Assembly: GCA_030530185.1 (NCBI GenBank)
Contig: JAUMVL010000001.1
Span: 1-33,202 of the forward strand
DNA from: Clostridia bacterium
GTDB lineage: Bacteria > Bacillota > Clostridia > Christensenellales > CAG-138
Direction: 5' to 3'
Length of the DNA stretch: 33,202 bases
Shown here one piece after another: positions 1 to 8,140 of this stretch. The translations under genes were made by a program, and so were the position numbers. The stretch's first letter is position 1. Each line of letters opens with the position of its first letter. The notes under the pieces are model-generated. The model ran no database searches. It had not been told where the DNA came from and saw only the letters and a list, made by a program, of their open reading frames with translations.

Positions 1-315
1 GACAGTTTTTTTATAGGTATAGGAGAAGATTTCGCTCTTATACAGGCCGCCCTCGATGTTGTCGGACTTGGCTTTCTTGGCAAAGACCATCGGTACGCCG
101 AATTCCTCAGCCGTCGCTTCGCCGAGCGCAATACCGCTGGCTTCACAGGTCAAAATCGCCGTAATGCCGTCATCCGGGAACAGTCGGCGCATTTCCTTGG
201 CCAGTTCCTTCATCAGAACGGGATCCACGCGGTGGTTCAAAAATCCGTCCACCTTGATAATGCCGCCCGGCAGTACCCGACCCTCTTTGCGAATGCGATC
301 CTCTAAGAGCTTCAT
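1..315 (-). CDS. xpt: Xanthine phosphoribosyltransferase, C-terminus outside window
   Basis: Xpt salvages xanthine by joining it to PRPP to make XMP in the cytoplasm. The 105 visible residues match the N-terminal half of the Bacillus Xpt family: an opening that runs into KVDGFLNHRVDP (the xpt hood region), then DGITAILTCEASGIALG and FGVPMVFAKKAKS. The PRPP-binding loop lies further on and is cut off by the left edge, so function rests on the hood and the substrate-pocket region. The ATG at 313-315 is set by a GGGGGA ribosome binding site just upstream. A good promoter with an overlapping palindrome lies at 343-377. The leader is too short and lacks the stems expected for a purine riboswitch, so control is more likely by a DNA-binding repressor (inference). 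Confidence 0.9.
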   Translation of the reverse strand, partial: MKLLEDRIRKEGRVLPGGIIKVDGFLNHRVDPVLMKELAKEMRRLFPDDGITAILTCEASGIALGEATAEEFGVPMVFAKKAKSDNIEGGLYKSEIFSYTYKKTV

Positions 316-342
316 AGTTTCCCCCTTCGTGCACGTTTGATT

Positions 343-377
343 ACGTTCATGATAACGTGAAATATCGCCAAAATCAA
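343..377 (-). promoter_or_regulatory. xpt promoter with overlapping palindrome
   Basis: Read on the minus strand, TTGATT (372-377) is followed after exactly 17 bp by TATCAT (349-354). An inverted repeat, ACGTT-6-AACGT (343-358), covers the -10 box. A repressor bound there would block RNA polymerase. Which regulator binds is unknown; a purine-responsive LacI- or PurR-type protein is only a guess from the gene served. Confidence 0.6.
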
Positions 378-429
378 GTTCTTTTCGACATTTTACGGAT
401 TACTTACCACGCTCGATAGAGCACCCGTT

Positions 430-1128
430 TCATTCAAAAAATGATCTCCACGGCAAAGCGTCGCGGAACACAAAAAAACGCTCGAACAACTTGGAAAACC
501 GACCGATTAAAAACCCGTTGATCAGCGCACAGACAAGGGTTCCGGCCTTGACTCCGACAAAGGTTCCGAACCCGAAAAAGCAGAAGGACAGCGCCACACC
601 GACGAGCATGCTGACGATATCGTAGCAGGTTTTGAACACATTGATGTTGACGCCGAACCGTTCGGAAACGAGCTTGACGAACAGCTCGTACGCTTCGGGC
701 GGCAGGTACGTATGGAACACGAGCGAAACCCCGACGGAGCAGAGCAATACGCCCGCGATGTAGAACACAAGCCGCAACGCAAACGTATCGTGCGGGATCG
801 GCGCAATCAAGGCCATGCAGCCATCGAGCAAAAACCCGTACAGCACCGCCGTCGCAAAGGTTAAAAACCATGAGAGGCGAAACCGCCGCACAAGCAGCAT
901 CGTCACGGCAAGCAGCACGGCCTGTAAACAGTACTCCGCCATACCGAACGTAACGAACGGCAGCGTCAGGCTGAGCTTTCGGTAGATCAGATACGCGGGC
1001 GCCACGACCATACTCACGCCGAAATCCGCCGCCTCCATCGCCGCCACGCCGAGCGCGATCGCCAGCAGCCCGACCAGATAGGCTGCCTCGGCATAAAAGA
1101 TGGGTTTGTTACGAGTCGACTGCTCCAA
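430..1128 (-). CDS. YczE/YyaS/YitT-type integral membrane protein (DUF6198-like)
   Basis: A 232-residue polytopic membrane protein with about five or six hydrophobic segments (roughly residues 14-30, 52-78, 86-110, 118-140, 168-190 and 194-208). The pattern of an opening YLVGLLAIALGVAAMEAADFGVSM, a mid-protein LYGFLLDG and a late VGVKAGTLVCALINGFLIG resembles the YczE/YitT group of bacterial membrane proteins, whose function is not established. The start is TTG at 1126-1128: AGGAG lies 6 nt upstream, while the first internal ATG (residue 31) would remove the first membrane segment. A TATAAT-like box sits at 1175-1180 on the minus strand but its -35 is poor. It follows the zinc-ribbon/RCC1 gene by 84 bp, with no clear functional link to xpt downstream. 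Confidence 0.75.
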   Translation of the reverse strand: MEQSTRNKPIFYAEAAYLVGLLAIALGVAAMEAADFGVSMVVAPAYLIYRKLSLTLPFVTFGMAEYCLQAVLLAVTMLLVRRFRLSWFLTFATAVLYGFLLDGCMALIAPIPHDTFALRLVFYIAGVLLCSVGVSLVFHTYLPPEAYELFVKLVSERFGVNINVFKTCYDIVSMLVGVALSFCFFGFGTFVGVKAGTLVCALINGFLIGRFSKLFERFFVFRDALPWRSFFE

Positions 1129-1212
1129 AATCTGCTCCTGTTCCGATTTCGATGGGTTCTATGCGGGCTGCGAAATTATACTGCCACGAAAGCAAGAACC
1201 GTTGGTTGTTCC

Positions 1213-3723
1213 TTATCGCCATTCATTGGAATAATACCAGCTCCCCAGCCCTGCACATAAAACGGTTCCGTCTGCCTTCAATCCGAATGTTACAAACTTA
1301 TCTCCCGTGATATCGATCACATCTTTCCATTCCGCGACGTTACATTGTCCGTGCTGATTGCCGTACTTATTGTCCGGATTAAATACAGAAACCAGTGTTC
1401 CGTCATTTTTTAAACCGATAATATGATCGCCGTTTGAGGACACAAGTATTTTTTTGATATTCAACCAGCTTGAAAGGATTGTTGGTAGCTGTGAAAATGG
1501 ATGTCCATTATAATTACTGTCCACGTGCTCCAACAACGACCCGTAATACTGATTGTTTGCGTCCACTTGATTCAGCTTCAATTTTCCATTTGAAAGAGTC
1601 ATGATGTCCGATGAGTCATCACCGTTTAAATCAACAGCGTCGGATCGTTGTCCCAGCTCCTCCCAAGGATATTTTCCCGTTGAAACCCACGAACCGCTCT
1701 TTGTTCTCCCGAATAATTTCAGGCCGATCTCTTTTACTTGGACAATATTGCCCCATTGCAGCGCCTCTTCGTTTTCTCCTGTGTGCCACGTATTCTGCCT
1801 TTCAGAATCAAAACATGCAGCAACAACCTTCCCGTTTTTATTCACTCCGTAAACCGTATAAGCGCCCGCTTCAATCGAAACAATATCTCTCCAACTTTGA
1901 AGTTCCTTCTCAAACGCCGTCGCCGAAGATCCGAAGTACCTATCTTTTTCACTCGATGGAATGCTGATGCATACGGTTCCATCGCTCTTCAATCCGAGAA
2001 CATAATGACAGGTTTGGCCGATATCAATTGCAACAATATCCGTCCAAGAGGAAAGATCTTGAAAATCATTCGCATAAAAGACTCGTTCCGCCTTGACTGT
2101 AACCGTTCCGTCTTCTCGCAACATAACTAGAAAAGCGTCTCCGTAGTGGAGCGATGCTTCTTGATTGACCGTCTTTTTCGGTACCGTCGTTGTCTGCGCC
2201 GCCTGCGGCGCGACTTCCGAGGCAAGCCGGAAGCTGCTCAGAATCCTGTAAAAGACTATTTCGGCGTCCCCGTGCATCTCGGAATCGATCAACGCCATAA
2301 GATAGGCGTGCTTTCCCGCCATCCAGACGGCAACCTCCACCCAATTGTCCTCGGTCCATTCGTCGGCCAAACTTGCAAGGTAACCGCCGTTCACTGCGAA
2401 TTTGCTGATCTTAAGACCGTTGGCAGCGGAAGGCGCAAGGGATTCCATAAAATCCGTGACAATGACATCGGGATCCTGCTCCCGGGCGGAAAGCTGCGCG
2501 ATCGGGATTGTCGTAACGAGGATGCGCCCCGTTTGGCCCTTGTTGTCGTCGGTAGGCTCAATGGTAACGCCGTCGTCAAAAAAGTCTGCTTTCCAGCCGG
2601 GATCGTTCAGCGTAAACGCAAAATCGAATTCATCCGCCGGACTGTAAACAAGCGTTCCGTCCAAAACAGGCGCGTTCGTTTGCGTCGGCACATCGGAGGC
2701 TTCCTGTAAACCTTGCGACGCTGCATCTTCTTGCGGCGTTCTTAGCGCAAAGCTGTTCAAAATGTCCTGATAAACCGCCTCCCCGTCCCGATCGAGACCG
2801 ACGCCATAGTATGCGATGGAAAACAGTCGATCTTCCACTTTCCATGCGGCCATTCGAGTGGTCCGGCTGTCGCGCTTTCCCTCGGCCCATACGCCCTTAT
2901 AGTTGCCGTTGACCGTAAGAGATTTCGGCTTACCGGAAACCGAATTCCTCTCGGTTTTCAACGCAAGTTCCACATATTCTTCCGGCGATTTCGAGTACTT
3001 TCTTCCAGTCGCCGACCCAGCCACCCAAATGCTGGTGGCAGGACCGCCTTCCCGCTCTTTTTCTGCCGCAGGACAAAAAACAAGTAGATTGTTCTGTTTT
3101 TCTGCCAACACCCAGTTATCGTTTCCGACGGCAACTTCAAAATCGTCTGCAGCGTACACCGTTCCACCCCGGATTTCCGCAAAGGTCTCCTCCTTCGGCG
3201 CCATGAGCGTTTCCAGATCGATGTTGTTTCCGATAAACGCAAGCAGCATAAAGATTCCTGCAATAATCAGTGCAGCGATGGAAAGACCTTTTTTGCGCGG
3301 CTGTGTGCGGCTCTTCACCAGATCGATAATCGCAAGGAGGATGCCGAGACCGGACAGAACAATCGTCAGCGAGCAGATGAAGGCGGCAATCGAAAGACCG
3401 GAGAATTTCTTCTTCGGCGCCGGTTCCGGTTTTTGTGAAGATTGGGGAGCGCTGCTTTGCGTTGGTCCATTTGCATTGCCCATCGGATGAGGCTCCGCAG
3501 TCCGAACCGGTTCTGCCTGCTTTCGGGGTTCCGGACGGGTCGCTTCGGCAGAGCATTCCTCTTGCGCAGGAGATTCCCACTCCCCGTCGTCCTCCAATTC
3601 ATATTCCGCTTCCGTATAAACGGGCTTTTTCGCCGGTTCTGTCACGGAAATCTTTTGTCCGCAATGCGGGCAGAACGATTCCCCTTCGCGCAGTTCGGCG
3701 CCGCAATTGGTGCAATATTTCAT
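1213..3723 (-). CDS. Zinc-ribbon membrane protein with two PsbP-like repeats and RCC1-like C-terminus
   Basis: An 836-residue protein with a modular layout. Residues 4-21 form a CxxC-10-CxxC zinc ribbon, followed by a charged, Pro-rich linker to about 105. Two hydrophobic segments (about 107-133 and 146-165) joined by a basic KSRTQPRKKG loop look like a DUF4190-type membrane unit. Two similar domains follow (about 188-328 and 357-500), each ending in a (I/R)ILNSFAL/ILSSFRL helix; they may descend from one duplicated PsbP/DUF1795-like fold. From about 525 to the end are degenerate RCC1-type blades with the pattern W-x-D-I-V-x-I, GLKxDGTV. The second half should lie on the outer face. The ATG at 3721-3723 follows AAGGAGAA. 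Function unknown; sensing or binding at the surface is inference. It is divergent from another zinc-ribbon gene. Confidence 0.75.
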   Translation of the reverse strand: MKYCTNCGAELREGESFCPHCGQKISVTEPAKKPVYTEAEYELEDDGEWESPAQEECSAEATRPEPRKQAEPVRTAEPHPMGNANGPTQSSAPQSSQKPEPAPKKKFSGLSIAAFICSLTIVLSGLGILLAIIDLVKSRTQPRKKGLSIAALIIAGIFMLLAFIGNNIDLETLMAPKEETFAEIRGGTVYAADDFEVAVGNDNWVLAEKQNNLLVFCPAAEKEREGGPATSIWVAGSATGRKYSKSPEEYVELALKTERNSVSGKPKSLTVNGNYKGVWAEGKRDSRTTRMAAWKVEDRLFSIAYYGVGLDRDGEAVYQDILNSFALRTPQEDAASQGLQEASDVPTQTNAPVLDGTLVYSPADEFDFAFTLNDPGWKADFFDDGVTIEPTDDNKGQTGRILVTTIPIAQLSAREQDPDVIVTDFMESLAPSAANGLKISKFAVNGGYLASLADEWTEDNWVEVAVWMAGKHAYLMALIDSEMHGDAEIVFYRILSSFRLASEVAPQAAQTTTVPKKTVNQEASLHYGDAFLVMLREDGTVTVKAERVFYANDFQDLSSWTDIVAIDIGQTCHYVLGLKSDGTVCISIPSSEKDRYFGSSATAFEKELQSWRDIVSIEAGAYTVYGVNKNGKVVAACFDSERQNTWHTGENEEALQWGNIVQVKEIGLKLFGRTKSGSWVSTGKYPWEELGQRSDAVDLNGDDSSDIMTLSNGKLKLNQVDANNQYYGSLLEHVDSNYNGHPFSQLPTILSSWLNIKKILVSSNGDHIIGLKNDGTLVSVFNPDNKYGNQHGQCNVAEWKDVIDITGDKFVTFGLKADGTVLCAGLGSWYYSNEWR

Positions 3724-3754
3724 ACTGGTTCTCCTTCGTTGTTGTCCTTATATT

Positions 3755-3783
3755 ATTATAAATTCAAGCAAGCCGATTGTAAA
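3755..3783 (-). promoter_or_regulatory. Promoter of the zinc-ribbon/RCC1 gene
   Basis: On the minus strand TTTACA (3778-3783) and TATAAT (3755-3760) are separated by 17 bp, 32 bp before the start codon at 3723. It is a near-consensus housekeeping promoter. Confidence 0.75.
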
Positions 3784-3824
3784 GAAAAAACGATATAAAC
3801 GTCAAACCGCTGCAAAATCGAGAA

Positions 3825-3853
3825 TTGACAAGACCGGAACGGAATGATACGAT
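3825..3853 (+). promoter_or_regulatory. Promoter of the zinc-ribbon/Pro-Glu gene
   Basis: TTGACA (3825-3830) and TACGAT (3848-3853) are 17 bp apart. Transcription would begin near 3860, which rules out the longer reading-frame starts at 3825 and 3852 and supports the ATG at 3897. Confidence 0.75.
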
Positions 3854-3896
3854 GAAAAAAACGGCATTGGAAAATGTCCGATCGGGAGGTTCATCG

Positions 3897-5048
3897 ATGT
3901 TTTGCCACAAGTGCGGAGCGAAGCTCGTCAACGGAGCGCTTTTCTGCTCCAAATGCGGTACGCGCGTACCGGAAGAAATTGTGAAGGAAATGGAAGGGAC
4001 GGCCGCTTCCTCAACGCCGGTTTCTGTTTCACCGTCTTCTTCCTTGCAGGAGCCTGAACCTGTTCCCACATCCGTATCGGAACCGGAGTCCGAACCCGAA
4101 CCAATGCCGGAACCGGAGCCGGAGCCCATGCCGGAGCCTGAGCCGAAGTCCGAACCAATGTCGGAACCGGAACCCGAACCCGCGCCGGAGCCTGCGCAGG
4201 AATCTGAACCGGAGCCGGAGCCCATGCCGGAGCCTGTTCCCGCACCTGCACCCGTACATGTCCCCACGCCGGTGCCGGAACCCGAACCCGCGCCGGAGCC
4301 TGAGCCGGAGTCCGAACCAACGCCGGAACCGGAACCCGGGCCAGCGCGTGAGTCGGAACCTGTGCCTGTCCCTGTCCCGGAGGAAAAAATCTACCTTCCC
4401 GTGACGGTTACCTATTCGCAATTGCAGCAGGAAGAAACCCTTCTGCTTCAGGATGAACAGTTGGCGGAACCGCTTCAGCTGACCCTGCGCAAAGGGATGA
4501 AGCACGGAATGCGGCTTCGTCTGACAAACGCAAAAACGGTGCCTGCCGCAAACGGTGCCAAGCGAATCGCGGTGGTAAAGCTGTTCGTTGTCGGCGGGCC
4601 GTCGGCCGCGGCAAAGACGGAGCCGACACCCGCACAACCGCCGGTTCGGCAAACACCGCCGCGCAAAACGGTCTCCTTTGCGCCGATCCATTCGGCGTGC
4701 AATTTTCAGCTTTGCGCCGAAGGTGCGTTGGTGACGGGCTACAAGTTCGGCGGTGCCGACGAAGGCGGGACCATTGACATCGCCCCGTCCGGCTTGACGC
4801 TGTACCGAAAGAGCATGGCGGTCGGCCTGGCGTTCGGCGCAATCGGAAGCGCAATCGAAGGGAAAGGAAAGCAGATTGCGACGATCCGTCCGGAGGATAT
4901 CAAATCCTTTGAAAAGAACACCAAGAACGGCCGGTTCCTCGATTATCGGATTCATCTGAAGGACGGGCGGGTTCTGAAGGTCAGTTTTGTTGCCGCGCAG
5001 CTGGATTCCGTGATTTCTGCGGCCGACAAGTTTTTATCGCAGATTTGA
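3897..5048 (+). CDS. Zinc-ribbon protein with Pro-Glu tract, DnaJ-C-like and PH-like domains
   Basis: A 383-residue protein of unknown function. It opens with a zinc ribbon (Cys 3, 6, 17 and 20). Residues 51-161 are a low-complexity tract of EP, PEP and SEP units that would behave as a stiff extended spacer. Residues about 165-232 (IYLPVTVTYSQL, then LRKGMKHGMRLRLTNA) resemble the beta-rich C-terminal substrate domain of DnaJ proteins. Residues about 268-383 resemble a small PH/GRAM-type domain, with TIDIAPSGLTLYRK and YRIHLKDGRVLKV. No membrane segment is evident apart from a short Gly/Ala stretch near 308-320, so it is probably cytoplasmic. The start is set by GGGAGG 7 nt before the ATG and by the promoter position. 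It diverges from another zinc-ribbon gene, which suggests shared regulation. The domain names are by eye and tentative. Confidence 0.7.
   Translation: MFCHKCGAKLVNGALFCSKCGTRVPEEIVKEMEGTAASSTPVSVSPSSSLQEPEPVPTSVSEPESEPEPMPEPEPEPMPEPEPKSEPMSEPEPEPAPEPAQESEPEPEPMPEPVPAPAPVHVPTPVPEPEPAPEPEPESEPTPEPEPGPARESEPVPVPVPEEKIYLPVTVTYSQLQQEETLLLQDEQLAEPLQLTLRKGMKHGMRLRLTNAKTVPAANGAKRIAVVKLFVVGGPSAAAKTEPTPAQPPVRQTPPRKTVSFAPIHSACNFQLCAEGALVTGYKFGGADEGGTIDIAPSGLTLYRKSMAVGLAFGAIGSAIEGKGKQIATIRPEDIKSFEKNTKNGRFLDYRIHLKDGRVLKVSFVAAQLDSVISAADKFLSQI
4047..4380 (+). repeat. In-frame low-complexity Pro-Glu coding repeat
   Basis: Degenerate 6-bp units of the type GAACCG/GAGCCG/GAGCCT encode (E/S)P repeats, with longer blocks such as CCGGAGCCCATGCCGGAGCC recurring. 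Length variation by slippage would keep the frame when whole 6-bp units change. The tract also keeps several other frames open, producing long spurious Arg-rich reading frames on the minus strand. Confidence 0.85.
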
Positions 5049-5106
5049 TCCGAGATCGTCCGCAAAAGCGGGTTTCAAAGCGATTCCCCGTTCTCAAACC
5101 GACAAA

Positions 5107-5152
5107 CAAAAAAACCCGGAGTGCGTTTCAAAGAACGTGCTCCGGGATTTTT
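5107..5152. terminator. Bidirectional terminator between the zinc-ribbon gene and uvrA
   Basis: A hairpin with arms CCCGGAG and CTCCGGG (5115-5146) is flanked by an A-run on the left and a T-run on the right, so it can end transcription from both convergent genes. The inner part of the stem pairs imperfectly. Confidence 0.85.
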
Positions 5153-5161
5153 GATATCACA

Positions 5162-8023
5162 TTACCAAGCAAGCGCTTTTTGCAGGAATTGGCCCGTATA
5201 ACTCTTTTCGCAGGCCGCGACTTCCTCCGGCGTACCGGTGCAGACGATTGTGCCGCCCTCGTCGCCGCCCTCCGGGCCGAGGTCGATGATGTAATCCGCG
5301 GTCTTGATCACGTCGAGATTGTGCTCGATCACCAGCACCGTGCTGCCCGAATCGGCAAGTCGGTTGAGGATCTCCAAAAGCCGCTTGACGTCGTGCGTAT
5401 GCAGTCCGGTGGTCGGCTCGTCTAAAATGTATATCGTACGGCCGGTGTCGCGACGGCTGAGCTCGGTTGCGAGCTTGACGCGCTGCGCTTCGCCGCCGGA
5501 AAGCTGCGTGCTCGGCTGTCCGAGCTTGACATAGCCAAGGCCGACGTCATACAGTGTCTGCAGCTTGCTCTTGATTTTCGGGTGCGCTGCAAAGAACGGA
5601 AGCGCTTCCTCGACGGTCATATCCAGTACTTCGTAGATGTTCTTGCCCTTATAGCGAACCTCGAGCGTCTCGCGGTTGTAACGCTTGCCGTGGCAGACCT
5701 CGCACGGAACGTAGACGTCGGGCAAAAAGTGCATTTCGATCTTGACAATGCCGTCGCCCTTGCACGCTTCGCAGCGGCCGCCCTTGACGTTGAAGCTGAA
5801 CCGTCCTGCATTGTAGCCGCGCAGCTTCGCGTCGGGTGTGGTTGCAAACAACTGGCGAATCAAATCGAACAAGCCGGTATACGTCGCAGGGTTGGAGCGC
5901 GGCGTTTTGCCGATCGGACTTTGGTCGATGTCGATGACCTTGTCCAGGTTTTCGATGCCCTCCATCGCCGCATGTTCCTTGGCGCGAACGCGCGCGCGGT
6001 TCAGATCGTGCAAAAGCCGCTTTTTGATGATTTCATTCACAAGGCTCGATTTGCCTGAGCCGGATACGCCGGTTACGCAAACGAACTTGCCGAGCGGAAT
6101 CGAAACGTCGATCTTCTTGAGGTTGTTTGCCGCTGCGCCGCGCACGGTGAGAAACTTACCGTTGCCGGGCCGCCGGGATTTGGGCACTTCGATCTTGCGC
6201 TTGCCGGACAGGTACTGTCCCGTCAAACTGTTTTCGCACGCCATAATTTCCTGCGGCGTGCCCGCCGCCATGACCTCGCCGCCGTGGATGCCTGCGCGCG
6301 GACCGATATCCACAATATAGTCGGCGTTCATCATCGTTTCCTCGTCGTGCTCAACGACGATCAGCGTATTGCCGAGATCGCGCAGGCGCTTTAAGGTATC
6401 GAGCAGCTTGGCATTGTCCCTCTGATGCAGACCGATGCTCGGCTCGTCGAGAATGTACAGCACGCCGACCAGTCCGCTGCCGATCTGCGTGGCAAGCCGG
6501 ATGCGCTGGCTTTCGCCGCCGGAAAGCGTGACCGCCCCGCGCGACAGCGTGAGATATCCGAGCCCGACGTTGACCAAAAATCCGAGACGCGCATCAAGCT
6601 CCTTCAAAATCGCTTCCGCAATCTTGCGGTGCGTCGGATTCAGCTCGAGGTTCTGCAAAAACGCGCGTGACGACTTCACATTGAGGTCGCACAGCTCCGC
6701 GATATTCAGTCCGCCGACCGTGACCGCAAGCGTTTCGGGCTTTAAGCGCTTTCCCTTGCAATCGGGGCAGACGACGTGCGCCATGCGCGATTCGATCTCG
6801 GCCTTGGTCCAATCGCTCGTCGTTTCGCGATAGCGGCGCTCCATGTTCGGAATGATTCCCTCGAACGCCGCCATGAACTTGCCGGAGGAATACGAGCTCG
6901 AATAGCTGACCTCCATCTTCTCCTTGGTACCGTACAGCAGCGCATCCTGCACGGACTTGGGCAGATCGCAAAACGGCGTGTCCATCGAGAAATTCAGATG
7001 TTTTGCCAGCGCGCGGTAATACATCTCCGCGATCGAATTCTGGCTGTCGCTGTTCCAGCCGGAGGCATGGATCGCACCCTCGTTCAGCGATTTTTCAGGA
7101 TTCGGCACGACGAGCACCGGGTCGATCTTCATGAGCTCGCCAAGGCCGGAGCAGGTCGGACATGCGCCAAACGGTGCATTGAATGAGAATGCGCGCGGGG
7201 CCAGCTCCTCGATACCGATGCCGCAGTCCGGACATGCGAAGTTCTGCGAAAAGAGTTGCTCCTCGCCGTCCACGACCGCCACGATCGCAAGGTTCTGCCC
7301 GAGCGCAAATGCGTGTTCGAGCGATTCGGAAAGGCGGCCCTCCACACCCTCCTTGATCACAAGGCGATCGATGACCGCTTCGATCGTGTGCTTGAATTTC
7401 TTATCGAGCTGCGGCGCCTCCTCGATCGGGTAGACCTCCCCGTCCACGCGCACGCGGACGTAGCCTTCCCGCCGGAGCTGTTCAAACAGCTTCGTAAACT
7501 CGCCCTTGCGCTTGCGTACGCACGGCGCAATGATCTGCACCTTGGTGCCCGGCTCCATCTCCATCACACGATCGACAACCATATCAATGCTCTGCTTTTC
7601 GATGACACGACCGCACTTCGGGCAATGCGGAATGCCGCAGCGCGCATACAGAAGACGCAGGTAGTCGTAAATTTCGGTAACGGTGCCGACCGTCGAACGC
7701 GGATTGTGTCCCGTACTCTTCTGGTCGATCGAGATCGCGGGGGAAAGGCCGTCGATCCGCTCGACATCCGGCTTGTCCATCTGTCCGATAAACATGCGCG
7801 CGTAGGACGAAAGGCTCTCCACATAGCGCCGCTGCCCCTCGGCATAAATCGTATCGAACGCGAGCGACGACTTGCCCGAGCCGGAAACGCCCGTCATAAC
7901 GACCAGCGAGTTGCGCGGGATCACAAGATCGATGTTTTTGAGGTTGTGCTCTTTGGCGCCATAGATCCGCAGGTCCCCATCGTTTCTGCGGTATTGCTGC
8001 TTAAAAATCTCTTTGCTTTCCAT
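5162..8023 (-). CDS. uvrA: Excinuclease ABC subunit A
   Basis: UvrA is the damage-recognition ATPase of nucleotide excision repair; it dimerises and loads UvrB. The 953-residue length is normal. Two ABC modules are present, each with a GVSGSGKSS Walker A (near residues 45 and 640) and a signature motif (LSGGESQRIRLA, LSGGEAQRVKLA), followed by YILDEP(S/T) Walker B. Zinc-module cysteines are in place: CPDC with CPTC in the first half, and CEAC with CEVC in the second. The ATG at 8021-8023 begins MESKEIFKQQ; the nearest Shine-Dalgarno-like AGAGGAAAG lies about 13 nt upstream, further than usual. It has its own promoter at 8059-8087, so it need not depend on ispDF upstream. No obvious truncation. 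Confidence 0.98.
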   Translation of the reverse strand: MESKEIFKQQYRRNDGDLRIYGAKEHNLKNIDLVIPRNSLVVMTGVSGSGKSSLAFDTIYAEGQRRYVESLSSYARMFIGQMDKPDVERIDGLSPAISIDQKSTGHNPRSTVGTVTEIYDYLRLLYARCGIPHCPKCGRVIEKQSIDMVVDRVMEMEPGTKVQIIAPCVRKRKGEFTKLFEQLRREGYVRVRVDGEVYPIEEAPQLDKKFKHTIEAVIDRLVIKEGVEGRLSESLEHAFALGQNLAIVAVVDGEEQLFSQNFACPDCGIGIEELAPRAFSFNAPFGACPTCSGLGELMKIDPVLVVPNPEKSLNEGAIHASGWNSDSQNSIAEMYYRALAKHLNFSMDTPFCDLPKSVQDALLYGTKEKMEVSYSSSYSSGKFMAAFEGIIPNMERRYRETTSDWTKAEIESRMAHVVCPDCKGKRLKPETLAVTVGGLNIAELCDLNVKSSRAFLQNLELNPTHRKIAEAILKELDARLGFLVNVGLGYLTLSRGAVTLSGGESQRIRLATQIGSGLVGVLYILDEPSIGLHQRDNAKLLDTLKRLRDLGNTLIVVEHDEETMMNADYIVDIGPRAGIHGGEVMAAGTPQEIMACENSLTGQYLSGKRKIEVPKSRRPGNGKFLTVRGAAANNLKKIDVSIPLGKFVCVTGVSGSGKSSLVNEIIKKRLLHDLNRARVRAKEHAAMEGIENLDKVIDIDQSPIGKTPRSNPATYTGLFDLIRQLFATTPDAKLRGYNAGRFSFNVKGGRCEACKGDGIVKIEMHFLPDVYVPCEVCHGKRYNRETLEVRYKGKNIYEVLDMTVEEALPFFAAHPKIKSKLQTLYDVGLGYVKLGQPSTQLSGGEAQRVKLATELSRRDTGRTIYILDEPTTGLHTHDVKRLLEILNRLADSGSTVLVIEHNLDVIKTADYIIDLGPEGGDEGGTIVCTGTPEEVAACEKSYTGQFLQKALAW

Positions 8024-8058
8024 AGGTATGTCGATTCTTTCCTCTTGGTGTAGATCCC

Positions 8059-8087
8059 ATTCTATCCAAATCTATTTTAAATGTCAA
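8059..8087 (-). promoter_or_regulatory. uvrA promoter
   Basis: On the minus strand TTGACA (8082-8087) and TAGAAT (8059-8064) are 17 bp apart. No LexA/SOS box of the Gram-positive GAAC-4-GTTC type was seen around it. Confidence 0.75.
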
Positions 8088-8140
8088 TAAGTTTTTATCG
8101 GTAAATGGCTCCGACTCCGTTTGAAAACCCAGATTCACCG

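Noticed and set aside
316..429. Purine riboswitch before xpt
   Set aside because: The leader after the predicted start site is only about 30 bp and shows no purine-aptamer stems.
3825..3896. Upstream start codons for the zinc-ribbon/Pro-Glu gene
   Set aside because: They lie on or before the promoter, and the ribosome binding site is only at 3897.
4047..4380. CRISPR-like array
   Set aside because: The repeats are 6-bp in-frame coding units with no spacers; no cas genes are nearby.
4029..4955. Minus-strand 308-codon Arg-rich frame across the zinc-ribbon gene
   Set aside because: It is a by-product of the Pro-Glu repeats; the plus-strand frame has a promoter, ribosome binding site and domains.
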